From Amphritea pacifica (GTDB lineage Bacteria; Pseudomonadota; Gammaproteobacteria; Pseudomonadales; Balneatricaceae), in NCBI RefSeq assembly GCF_016924145.1, contig NZ_JAFFZO010000031.1, positions 1 to 64,000 on the forward strand: a stretch of DNA of 64,000 nucleotides, given 5' to 3'. The notes under the pieces were generated by a model. That model did not search any database and was not told the DNA's origin. It worked only from the letters and a program-made list of their open reading frames with translations. A program made the position numbers and the translations under genes. Numbering within the stretch: the first letter of the stretch is position 1; every line of letters begins with the position of its first letter. Positions 28,419 through 37,500 of the stretch are shown here, one piece after another.

Positions 28419-29495
28419 GTGAAAACGTGTTATGTACATATAGGAATGCCTAAAACCGGCAGCTCTTCGATCCAGGATTCCATGAAAAACCGGCTGGATG
28501 ACCCTGACTTCCTGTATGCCCCATTTGAGCAAGCAAATCATGGCTTTGTGGTGTATAGCTTATTTGACCCTAAGGCTGAGAAGCACAGAATCAACCTGTC
28601 GGCAGGCAGAAGTGGTGATGATTTAAAAGCTTTTAATGATGATAATAGAGCACTGCTTGCGGCGGCTATTGAACAATCGGCTGCAAACAATCTTATCATT
28701 TCTGGAGAGTCTATCACTCAGCTCTCTGTTGAGGGGTTGACCCGGTTCAGGTTATTTCTACAGGAATATTTCAACAATATTGTTGTTGTCGCCTATGTCA
28801 GACCGCCCGGGTCTCTGATCGGCTCGTCCTTTCAGCAGCTGATAAAACGACCTCCTGTTGGTGAGTTAAATATTCAGAGATCGTACATAAATTATCACAA
28901 AGTATTCAGTAAATTTGATGCTGTTTTTGGCCGGTCTAATGTCCATCTTTGGTTGTATGAAAGGGCTGAGCTGGCAGGCGGAGATGTTGTTGCAGACTTT
29001 GCCGGGCGTCTCGGAATTAAACAAGGCACTTTTGATATTATCAGATCTAACGAATCTATCTCTAAAAACGCGCTGTCACTGCTTTATATATATCGTAAAT
29101 TTGGTGTGGAATATGGCAGCGAGCAGATCAGTCTTCGGGAAAATAATCTGCTGGTGAGAAGGCTTAGCAAAATACCGGGTGAGAAACTATGTCTTTCAGG
29201 TCGTATTCTTGATCCGGTTTTAGACGCGCATAAAGATGATATTGCATGGATTGAGAAACGGTTAGGACGGCGTTTTAATGGTAACAGGGCGGGACTCAAC
29301 AGTAACATCGAATCAGAGGCTGATCTTTTACATCCGGATCGCCCTACTGTTGAAACGCTCATCAGGATGATCAGGCCAGACTATTTAATACAGGATGTCA
29401 CAGGGGAAAATCCTGAGGAGATCGCGCTTCTGGTACATTCGTTAAAAAACCAGATCTCGGATATGCTCAGAGATCGCGAAAAGCAGCAGGGATAG
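28419..29495 (+). CDS. Putative sulfotransferase
   Basis: A 358-residue protein from a GTG with a strong AGGAGG site. It has the PAPS loop 'YVHIGMPKTGSSSIQDSM', a strand-helix 'VVVAYVRPPGSLIGSSFQQL' for the 3'-phosphate, and a long helical C-terminal half. It belongs to the same broad family as the genes at 13551, 14612 and 22030 but is not a close paralog. It follows kpsC and precedes the SDR, in base composition like the rest of the operon. Confidence 0.75.
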   Translation: MKTCYVHIGMPKTGSSSIQDSMKNRLDDPDFLYAPFEQANHGFVVYSLFDPKAEKHRINLSAGRSGDDLKAFNDDNRALLAAAIEQSAANNLIISGESITQLSVEGLTRFRLFLQEYFNNIVVVAYVRPPGSLIGSSFQQLIKRPPVGELNIQRSYINYHKVFSKFDAVFGRSNVHLWLYERAELAGGDVVADFAGRLGIKQGTFDIIRSNESISKNALSLLYIYRKFGVEYGSEQISLRENNLLVRRLSKIPGEKLCLSGRILDPVLDAHKDDIAWIEKRLGRRFNGNRAGLNSNIESEADLLHPDRPTVETLIRMIRPDYLIQDVTGENPEEIALLVHSLKNQISDMLRDREKQQG

Positions 29496-29575
29496 TCAGC
29501 TTTTAATGCAGGCCACTACCTGTCACCAGTTACATTATAAAGACCCATTTATCATGAAAACAACGCCTGAGGAGT

Positions 29576-30367
29576 ATGATGCCCGTGCGTAACACTGTTA
29601 AAGCGCCGCAGGTTATCCTCATTACCGGTGCCACTGGCGCAATCGGAGGAGCACTGGCGAACTATTATGCTGAACCGGGTGTGATGCTGCATCTTCATGG
29701 ACGTAATCCGGCAGGACTGGAGCGCGTAGCGCAACAATGCAGGGCAGCGGGTGCTGAAGTGATGACCTATCGCAATGACCTTTCAGAGACTCGTTCTTTA
29801 CAGGCATGGCTGGAACAACTTGATAACACAAGCCCGCTGGATCTTTTTATTGCCTGTGCGGGTATGAATATCAATATAGGTGACGACCTGTCGGGAGAGA
29901 AGCCCGCCGAAATGGAAGCGCTACTCGATCTCAATGTAAAAGTGACTCTGCTGATGGCGGGTCAGGTTGCCACGTTGATGCGTCAGCGTGGAGCGGGACA
30001 AATCGCGTTGATGAGCTCACTTGCGGCTTACCATGGGCTACCTGTGACTCCCAGTTATTGCGCAAGTAAAGCTGCAGTTAAAGCCTATGGTGAGGCTTTG
30101 CGTGGCGGACTCGCCCCCTTTGGGGTTGGGGTAACGGTTATTATGCCTGGGTATGTTGCCTCTGAAATGTGTTATGAGATGCCGGGGCCTAAGCCATTTC
30201 TTTTGCAGCCTGAACAAGCGGCTGAAATAATCGCCAGAGGGTTAATCCGTAACAAAGCCCGGATAACATTTCCCTTTCCATTGAACATCGGCTGCTGGTT
30301 TCTTTCGGTGCTGCCATATGCTGTGTCGGGGCGGATCCTGGCGTTGCTTGATTACCACGGAAAATAG
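29576..30367 (+). CDS. Short-chain dehydrogenase/reductase
   Basis: A 263-residue classical SDR: 'ILITGATGAIGGALA' (TGxxxGxG-like), 'IACAGMN', Ser148 region and YxxxK (Tyr161, Lys165). A hydrophobic C-terminal tail (~235-260, 'IGCWFLSVLPYAVSGRILALL') suggests membrane association, a feature of enzymes acting on lipids such as 3-ketosphinganine reductase. A strong GAGGAG precedes the ATG. Its neighbours are an LtaS-like enzyme and, converging on it, KpsS, oxoamine synthase and PKS. Reduction of the amino-ketone made by those two is a plausible role but is inference. Confidence 0.8.
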   Translation: MMPVRNTVKAPQVILITGATGAIGGALANYYAEPGVMLHLHGRNPAGLERVAQQCRAAGAEVMTYRNDLSETRSLQAWLEQLDNTSPLDLFIACAGMNINIGDDLSGEKPAEMEALLDLNVKVTLLMAGQVATLMRQRGAGQIALMSSLAAYHGLPVTPSYCASKAAVKAYGEALRGGLAPFGVGVTVIMPGYVASEMCYEMPGPKPFLLQPEQAAEIIARGLIRNKARITFPFPLNIGCWFLSVLPYAVSGRILALLDYHGK

Positions 30368-30369
30368 CG

Positions 30370-31935
30370 GTGTCGAATCTGTTTACTCTTATGTCCTTTA
30401 GTGGTCAACTGACCTCTGCCATCGCTGTGGGGCTAAGTGCATCTTTGCTGTTTGAGTTTCTTCTGCTGGTGCCTCGAAGGTCAGTCTGTTTTAAAAGAGG
30501 CTTTACGGGCTATTTGGTCCACAGTGCAAGTTGGTTGAGTTTTTTCTTTGTGTGTCTGTTGCTGTTTCAGCGCCCATGGTTTGCCGTTTTATTGACGACT
30601 TCATTTCAGTTACTCTTGCTGGCGGTTAACTTTGTTAAATATCGCTCACTCAGAGAGCCCTTTATTCTTCAGGACTTTGAGTATTTTTACGATATGATCA
30701 GACACCCACGTCTCTATCTGCCTTTCTTTGGTATCTGGAATGCGATTCTGGGGGCCACAGTGTTTATTGCCCTTGTATATGGCGCATTAATGCTGGAGCC
30801 GTCGCTTCTGAGCGTGGTGTCCTGGAGCACCTTTGTTGCCGTAACGATTGTGTTTTTGACACTGTCTCTCTGGGCCCTCTATATGGCCGCTAAGGTGTTG
30901 CCGGTACCCACACTGAGACCGGAAGATGACCTGCGTATATCCGGTTTATATACCAGTTTCTGGGTGTATTTTCTGGCATTCAAACGGACGCCAAAGCTCT
31001 TGCCACACGCCGTTTATGGAGCAGAAGTCGGTGTCAAAACCACTGAGGGCCTGCCCGATCTGGTGGTGGTTCAAAGTGAATCTTTTTTTGACCCACGGGT
31101 GAGCTATCCCTCTGTACAGAGCAGTGTTCTGCAGCACTATGACCGGGTGGTGAAACAGTCACTCTCTTTTGGGCAATTGAGGGTGCCTGCATGGGGGGCA
31201 AATACGGTACGTACGGAGAGTTCATTTTTAACCGGCCTGCAGCCAGAGCAGATGGGGATTCATCAGTTTAATCCTTACTGGTATCTGTCACGAAACCACT
31301 TACCCAACCTGGTTTCCAGGCTGAAATCTCTGGGGTACAAAACTATCTGTATCCATCCCTATCCGGTTGAATTTTATCGCCGGGATCTGGTGTTTCCTAA
31401 GCTCGGATTTGATCAGTTTATCGATATTGGCGGGTTCAGTGCCGGATCAAAAGATGGACAGTATATTAGTGACAGGGCGGTGTCCGAAAAGTTGAAACAG
31501 GTGCTGGATGAGGAGAGAGGCCCCTGTTTTGTATTCACTATTACAATGGAAAACCACGGGCCTCTGCATCTGGAATCGGATGAGGGGATCGATATTGCTG
31601 CGCTCTATCGGGAGATACCATCTGCTAAGTCCAGCGACCTGACGGTTTACCTGAGGCATCTCAAAAATGCCGATCAGATGATTGATCAGCTAACACAGTA
31701 CCTGTCGTCCAGAGCCCGGAAGAGTTATCTGTGCTGGTATGGTGATCATGTGCCGGTTATGACTGAGGTTTATAAACAGATGGGGGAACCGGTTGCTGAA
31801 ACCCCCTATTTTATCTGGTGTAACCAGACTGCAGAACAGCAGGGCGGCAAGCAGGATATAGGGGTCGATCAGTTGTCGGTTGAGCTTTTTGAGCGTGCAG
31901 TGTTATGCAGCGCTATAAAAACCGCGATCTCCTAA
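30370..31935 (+). CDS. LtaS-like membrane phosphotransferase (alkaline phosphatase fold)
   Basis: A 521-residue protein with about five transmembrane helices in the first ~175 residues and a periplasmic sulfatase/phosphotransferase domain. The metal and nucleophile motifs match the LtaS/MdoB/EptA superfamily: 'VVQSESFFDPR' (Glu237), 'GANTVRTESSFLTG' (nucleophile Thr279), 'TMENHGP' (His396) and 'WYGDHVP' (Asp459, His460). It probably transfers phosphoglycerol, or less likely phosphoethanolamine, to the capsule or its lipid. It starts at a GTG 2 nt after the SDR and ends 16 nt from the oncoming kpsS stop. Confidence 0.82.
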   Translation: MSNLFTLMSFSGQLTSAIAVGLSASLLFEFLLLVPRRSVCFKRGFTGYLVHSASWLSFFFVCLLLFQRPWFAVLLTTSFQLLLLAVNFVKYRSLREPFILQDFEYFYDMIRHPRLYLPFFGIWNAILGATVFIALVYGALMLEPSLLSVVSWSTFVAVTIVFLTLSLWALYMAAKVLPVPTLRPEDDLRISGLYTSFWVYFLAFKRTPKLLPHAVYGAEVGVKTTEGLPDLVVVQSESFFDPRVSYPSVQSSVLQHYDRVVKQSLSFGQLRVPAWGANTVRTESSFLTGLQPEQMGIHQFNPYWYLSRNHLPNLVSRLKSLGYKTICIHPYPVEFYRRDLVFPKLGFDQFIDIGGFSAGSKDGQYISDRAVSEKLKQVLDEERGPCFVFTITMENHGPLHLESDEGIDIAALYREIPSAKSSDLTVYLRHLKNADQMIDQLTQYLSSRARKSYLCWYGDHVPVMTEVYKQMGEPVAETPYFIWCNQTAEQQGGKQDIGVDQLSVELFERAVLCSAIKTAIS

Positions 31936-31951
31936 CATTGTTAAGCGGTAT

Positions 31952-33250
31952 TTAGTTGCAGCCAGCACCTTCCTGAGGCTCTTGCGCAGGGATCAGTAAC
32001 TGCTGTGATCCCAGTGGATTGCTTCCAAAGAGTGTTTGCAGCGGCGATCTGTTCATCAGTAAGCGTTCGATAGATGAGTCCACCCCGATCTCCACGCCTT
32101 CGCGGGAATAAAAACCACCATTTATCTGGGTTGTATGGCGAACCACTTTGCGGAAACAGTGGAACAGGTGCATATCTGGTTGCTCTGTATCGCACCAGAA
32201 CTGGTCAAGGCTGCAACGGGACGTTAGCCCGGGGATATTATAAACAGGGTCTGCGAGGGTAATTGTTCTGCGCTTGTGAATCAGAGAAGATGTGCCTACT
32301 GTACTGTTGACGACGATTGTGCCCTGGCAATGATCCAGAAGGGTTGGTAAGTGGCCACTTTCAAGGTATACCGTTCTATTGCGAATGTTCAGCTCTTTCT
32401 CTAATTGTCTGATCAGCTTTCTGTAGTTGGAAAAACCGGTATCCAGCGGGTGGTTCTTAATTACCAGTAAGCTGTTTTCCGGGGCGTGACGGGCGAAAGA
32501 GGACAGAGTGTATCTGATGACGTCGGCCATGGAGTCAAATTGAGAATGTGTCTGAATCTGGCTGTCACTGTCTAGTTGTAATGGCAGTAAGAAAAACGCT
32601 GATTGCTTATCGATCAGTGTCTGAATCATTTTTTCATCGCGCTTTTCATACCAGGGCATAATACCGAGCCGGACTGCCCAACCTAATAGCTCAATCCCGG
32701 AAATATAGGGGCGGTGGGTTTTATAACCAGGGTAGAAGAGGCAATTCAGCAGGCCTGGCAGATGATAACCTATCTCATGCAGGGCCAGCAGAGCTACGGG
32801 GGTTCTGACCGGCTTCGTCTCCTCCAAAGGGGGCAGTTCTGCTGCTACCGATCTGTACCAGTCTGAATCCTTTGGTAACGGGGAAAAGCCGTTGATACCA
32901 TCCTCCTCCAGCGTCAGAAAGTTTGGCCGCAGGTAGCCCTCCTCAAATACGTGCAGTCTGATATCGTGTTTCTTCGCCAGCGCGACAGCGGGGGCGTTTA
33001 CGGGCCGGGTATCGCCCACCATAATGATATCGGTGATCTGGAGTTCAATCAGTTTGGCCTCAAGCCAGGCGGGGAGTTGAGAAACATCTTTACGGAACTG
33101 CATTGATGGCTTGGCGCGCCAGTAAACGTAATCCCCCATGTTAAAGTTGACACGGTAGACCCTGGCCCCCCTGGCCAGTAATCTATCTCCCAGTCGGGAA
33201 AAGAAGGGACTGGTGGGGCCCTGAAGAAAGATAAAATTGCGATTATCCAT
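31952..33250 (-). CDS. kpsS: Capsule Kdo transferase KpsS
   Basis: A 432-residue protein. It has 'NFIFLQGPTSPFFSRLGDRL', 'RVNFNMGDYVYW', 'FEEGYLRPNFLTLEEDG', 'LVIKNHPLDTG' and 'GTIVVNSTVGTSSL', all typical of KpsS. KpsS adds the first Kdo to the lipid acceptor (lyso-phosphatidylglycerol in E. coli). Here it is third in an operon behind a PKS and an oxoamine synthase, away from kpsC. That placement hints that its acceptor lipid may be the product of those enzymes. Confidence 0.9.
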   Translation of the reverse strand: MDNRNFIFLQGPTSPFFSRLGDRLLARGARVYRVNFNMGDYVYWRAKPSMQFRKDVSQLPAWLEAKLIELQITDIIMVGDTRPVNAPAVALAKKHDIRLHVFEEGYLRPNFLTLEEDGINGFSPLPKDSDWYRSVAAELPPLEETKPVRTPVALLALHEIGYHLPGLLNCLFYPGYKTHRPYISGIELLGWAVRLGIMPWYEKRDEKMIQTLIDKQSAFFLLPLQLDSDSQIQTHSQFDSMADVIRYTLSSFARHAPENSLLVIKNHPLDTGFSNYRKLIRQLEKELNIRNRTVYLESGHLPTLLDHCQGTIVVNSTVGTSSLIHKRRTITLADPVYNIPGLTSRCSLDQFWCDTEQPDMHLFHCFRKVVRHTTQINGGFYSREGVEIGVDSSIERLLMNRSPLQTLFGSNPLGSQQLLIPAQEPQEGAGCN

Positions 33251-33269
33251 CTACATCAATACCGGCTAA

Positions 33270-34592
33270 TTACAGTAACGAGGCTAAAGTATTCAGGGTT
33301 GTATCGATCTGCTCCTGCGTGTGCTCACAGGAGAGAAAAAAGCGAAGTCGGGCACTTTTTTCTGGCACTGCAGGGTATAGAATCGGTTGTACATTGATCC
33401 CCCGATCAAATAATGCTGAGGATATTCTGGCAGCGTTAACCGAGCTTCCCAGAATAACGGGGATAATCGCAATGCCTCTGCTATCCCCCGTATTGAGTTT
33501 CAGCGCTCTGGTCTGGGTAATAAAGTATTCTGAAATTGAGCGTAACCGACGTACGCGATCAGGTTCCCGGGCCATTATTTCGAGGGATTTTATCGCGGCC
33601 GCTGCAATAGGGGCCGGGATGCCGACACTGTAGAGAAAGCCGGGTGACAGATGGCGCAGGTTTTCCACCAGCGCGGATTCCCCCGCTATAAATCCACCAC
33701 AGCCAGAGAGAGTCTTGCTCAGGGTGCCCATCCAGATATCGACATCGGTCGCATCTACATCCGCGAGCTCCCGCAGTCCTTTACCGGAGTTGCCGAGGAC
33801 GCCAAAGGAGTGGGCTTCATCTACCATCAGGAACACCCGGTGCTGTTGCTTCAGTTGAACTAAGCGTTTCAAATCCGGAAAATCGCCATCCATGCTATAG
33901 AGGCCTTCGACAATAATCACCACCCGTTCAAACTGGTGCCGCTTCTCCTTTAGTAAATGCTCCAGAGCATCCAGATCATTGTGGGGAAAAGACAGCCGCC
34001 TGGCGCCGGAAAGCTGAGCTCCAACAATTGAGCTGTTATGAATATACTCATCGTGAATGATCAGATCCTTTGCACCGAACAGATAGCCCAGAGTGGATAC
34101 ATTGGTTGCGTGGCCGCTGACAAAGACCACCGCATCATCAACACCGTAAGTTCTGGCAAGGGCATGTTCCAGCTCACGATGAATAGGGCGTTCTCCTGAG
34201 ACGATACGACTGGCGGATACCGAAGTGCCATAACGCTCCATGGCTTGTGTTGCCGCCTGATTGACTTCAGGGTGGCCAGATAGGCTGAGATAGTTGTAGC
34301 TGGCAAAGTTGATCAGCTCACGACCGGCAATAACTGTGGTTGCTCCCGCCAGACCTTCATGGACTCTGAAGAACGGACTCTCAACACCGAGCTGTTCTGC
34401 TCCCCGGTTGATTATCTGCATCTGGATATATCCCGGGTGCTGATCAAAGCGGTAAAACTTATCGGGAATCGTGGTTTCTTTTAGTGAAACAGCGGGTCTG
34501 GCTGCATCCGTTTCAGCCTGTTTAAGTTTTCGTTGCAGCGATTGCTGAATCAGTTTCTGTTTCAGGTCACGGGATAGTTTTTTGGCGACCAT
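33270..34592 (-). CDS. Alpha-oxoamine synthase (PLP-dependent)
   Basis: A 440-residue fold-type I aminotransferase of the AONS/KBL/serine palmitoyltransferase family. It has 'NFASYNYLSLSGHPEV', 'GTSVSASRIVSGERPIHRELE', 'HDEYIHNSS', 'DEAHSFG' (Asp258, His261) and the PLP lysine in 'TLSKTLSGCGGFIAG' (Lys293). These enzymes condense an amino acid with an acyl thioester and release CO2. It starts 2 nt after the PKS stop and has a charged N-terminal extension of ~50 residues that could dock the PKS carrier domain. The thioesterase-less PKS supplies the obvious acyl donor. The Burkholderia wcbT product is, from memory, a comparable protein. Confidence 0.9.
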   Translation of the reverse strand: MVAKKLSRDLKQKLIQQSLQRKLKQAETDAARPAVSLKETTIPDKFYRFDQHPGYIQMQIINRGAEQLGVESPFFRVHEGLAGATTVIAGRELINFASYNYLSLSGHPEVNQAATQAMERYGTSVSASRIVSGERPIHRELEHALARTYGVDDAVVFVSGHATNVSTLGYLFGAKDLIIHDEYIHNSSIVGAQLSGARRLSFPHNDLDALEHLLKEKRHQFERVVIIVEGLYSMDGDFPDLKRLVQLKQQHRVFLMVDEAHSFGVLGNSGKGLRELADVDATDVDIWMGTLSKTLSGCGGFIAGESALVENLRHLSPGFLYSVGIPAPIAAAAIKSLEIMAREPDRVRRLRSISEYFITQTRALKLNTGDSRGIAIIPVILGSSVNAARISSALFDRGINVQPILYPAVPEKSARLRFFLSCEHTQEQIDTTLNTLASLL

Positions 34593-34594
34593 AT

Positions 34595-37500
34595 TCAGTG
34601 CTTCATCCGGTTATTATTGCTTTGCTCGATAGAGGTGACAATTTTATCCGTCATCTGACTATCCGTGGCGCCATGCTGGGCGGCTATTTTTTCCACCTCT
34701 GCCTGAGCTGTGTTTTCAGTCGCAGAGTCTTTGCCTTTCACCAGACCGATAATTTTGTCTGCCAACTGAGAAAGTTTGGGGGTTTCCGTTAGTGCCATAA
34801 CCGGTACCTGAATACCGATGCGGGACTCCAGTGCGGACATCAGTTCCACACCCATCAGAGAGTCCATACCCATATCATAGATCGATTTATCAGGACTGAT
34901 TTTGCTCTCAGGGATCATCAGTATCTCACTGAGCTCATGCACCAGAATTTCAACCACGGCTGCATGAAACTCGGTTTCACTCATCTCACGCATCATCGCT
35001 TCCAGATCAAGCGTATCATCATCATGTTGTTCAGCTTCACTGGCCGTCAGGGCCAGCTCACGGAACTTATTTTGTTGCGCGGTAGGCAGAAAGCGGCTGA
35101 GAGCATGCCAGTCCAGCTCCATGACACCCAGGGACTGCGCATCTGTCAGAATGATCTGTTCCAGTATTGCCAGCCCTGTGTCGGAGTTGAGAGAGTTGCC
35201 GCCAAGCCGGTTTTGTAATGCATCTTTTACGGTTTCGTTTCTGGCCAGGAAGCCTACATCATCGATCGCACCCCAACGGACACAGGTGGCTGGCAGCTGT
35301 AGTGACCGACGCGTTGCCGCCAGAGCTTCAAGCCAGTGATTGGCTGCAACATATGCTGCCTGTCCTGGGTTCCCCAGCAATGTCGTGGCAGAGGAGTAGA
35401 GTATGAACAGCTCCAGGTCCTGCTCCCGTGTTAATTCATCGAGGTATTGTGCGCCCCGAAGCTTAGCCGCCATGCTGGTTCTTATCTGCTCTGCATCAAG
35501 GTTGCGGATAAGGTTGTCATTAATTACAGTTGCCGCATGTACCACGCCTTTAAGTGGCGGCATCTGCTCTCCACATAACCCGATAGCCTGTTGTAATGCC
35601 TGTTTATCTGTGACATCACAAGCCTCAGCCCGGACATTAATATCAGCGTCCTGACACTGAGCGATAAACTCAGCCGCCTCTTGTGATGTAGCCCCCCGCC
35701 GGCTGAGCAGTAGCAGGTGTTTTGCCCCTTTGGCGACTAACCACTGAGCCGTTTTCAGACCAAAGCCTCCCAGGCCTCCGGTCACCAGATAGGTCCCTTG
35801 AGCATTTAACTTTAGTGAGCTGTTGTGATGCCCGTCTGCAGTTATCAGAGCATCGGCGTTGAGGCCCTCCTCATAGGAGACAATGATTTTGCCGATCTGC
35901 TTGGCCTGTTGCATATAGCGGAAGGCATCGACCACTTGATGGGCATTGAATTTTGTGTAGGGCAGGGGAAACAGCGTTTCCTGATTGAACAGCTCCAGCA
36001 TCTCTGTAAATAAACGACTGGTCAGCTCAGGTAGCTCCCGTTGTAACTGATCGGCATCAATACCGAAGTAGCTGATATTATTTCTGAACGGTCGTAGCCC
36101 GATTTTGGTATTTTCGTAGAAATCACGCTTGCCCAGTTCCAGAAAGCGGCCAAAGGGCTTCAGAACTCTGAAATTTTGTCGGATCGCTTCGCCTGCCAGC
36201 GAATTAAGGACCACATCGACGCCTTTACCATCCTCGGTATCTCGCAGAATCTGTTCAGCAAAAGTCAGTGCTCGTGAGTTGTATATCCGTTCAGGCGGGA
36301 TACCCAGCAATTTGAGGAAATCCTGTTTTTCCCGTGAACCTGCGGTAACGTAGATTTCAGCTCCAAGCCATTGGGCCACCTGAATCGATGCTATGCCAAC
36401 ACCGCCAGCAGCCCCGTGAATCAGTACTTTTTCGCCGGGTTGCAAGCGGGCCAGGTGGTGAAGCGCATAGTAAACAGTGAGGAACGTTGTCGGAATGGTA
36501 GCTGCGCTTTCATAGCTTAGCCCTGCCGGAATCGGGGCGATTGAGTAGCAGGTGGCAATAATCCGGTTACTGAAACACGAGGAGCCAAAGCCAACAACTT
36601 TGTCGCCTGCGCTGAAATTATCTACGTCGCTACCGGTGCGGATAACACGGCCAGAAAACTCCAGTCCCAGCGTTGCTCCGGCAAAACCATTTTCAATCGC
36701 CTCATCGGATAAGAGGCCGAGCGCGTACATGATATCCCTGAAGTTCAGTCCGGTCGCCATCACCTCAATCTCGACCTCATCATCAGCCAGTTCCCTGGCT
36801 GGGCGGGCCTGCCACTGCAGATTGCGCAGCTGACCTGGAAGTTCAAAGCCTAATGAGATCAGGTCAGTGTCATGGTTATGAGTAGCTTCAGAGGGTTGCT
36901 GTTCCCGGCGCAACCGAGGGGCAAAGTAGCTCCCCTGTTCGCTAATGAAGAGTTCATGTTCAGCTGAAGGTGTCTGTAACTCTGCCAAAAGTGCGTCACT
37001 GGCTGCGGTGCTAATTACCAATGGCAGGTCGATCAGGCGAACCGGATTAGCTAAAGACTCATTCATCAGCGTGCGGCCAAAGCCCCATAGAGCGGCATCT
37101 GCAGGTGGGCCGGGTTGAGGGGCGGTCGGGTACACCTGGTCACAGGGATAGATTGCCCCGGCTCCCTGAGTGAGAAGCCAGATTTCCGCCTCGCTCTGCA
37201 GTTCCTCCAGCACTTGCAACACTTCGGTTGCCTGGGCGCAGCGTAACGTCTGACTGGTCAGAGGATCGGTATTATCTCCTATCTGTTCCAGAAGAATAAT
37301 TCTGGTGATGGGAGTGTTCATCTGCCTGGCTTCCAGCAGCTGCTCCTTCAGGGTGGACTGAGAGCTATGATGCATTATCGATGCTGGATGCACACTGTTG
37401 ATAGCGGTAGTCAGCTGTTGCTCTTTCTCGTTGTCGCCGCCAATAATCAGCCACTGACCAGATATGTCTTCAGCTTCGTTTTGGTGTGTGTTTGCCTCAG

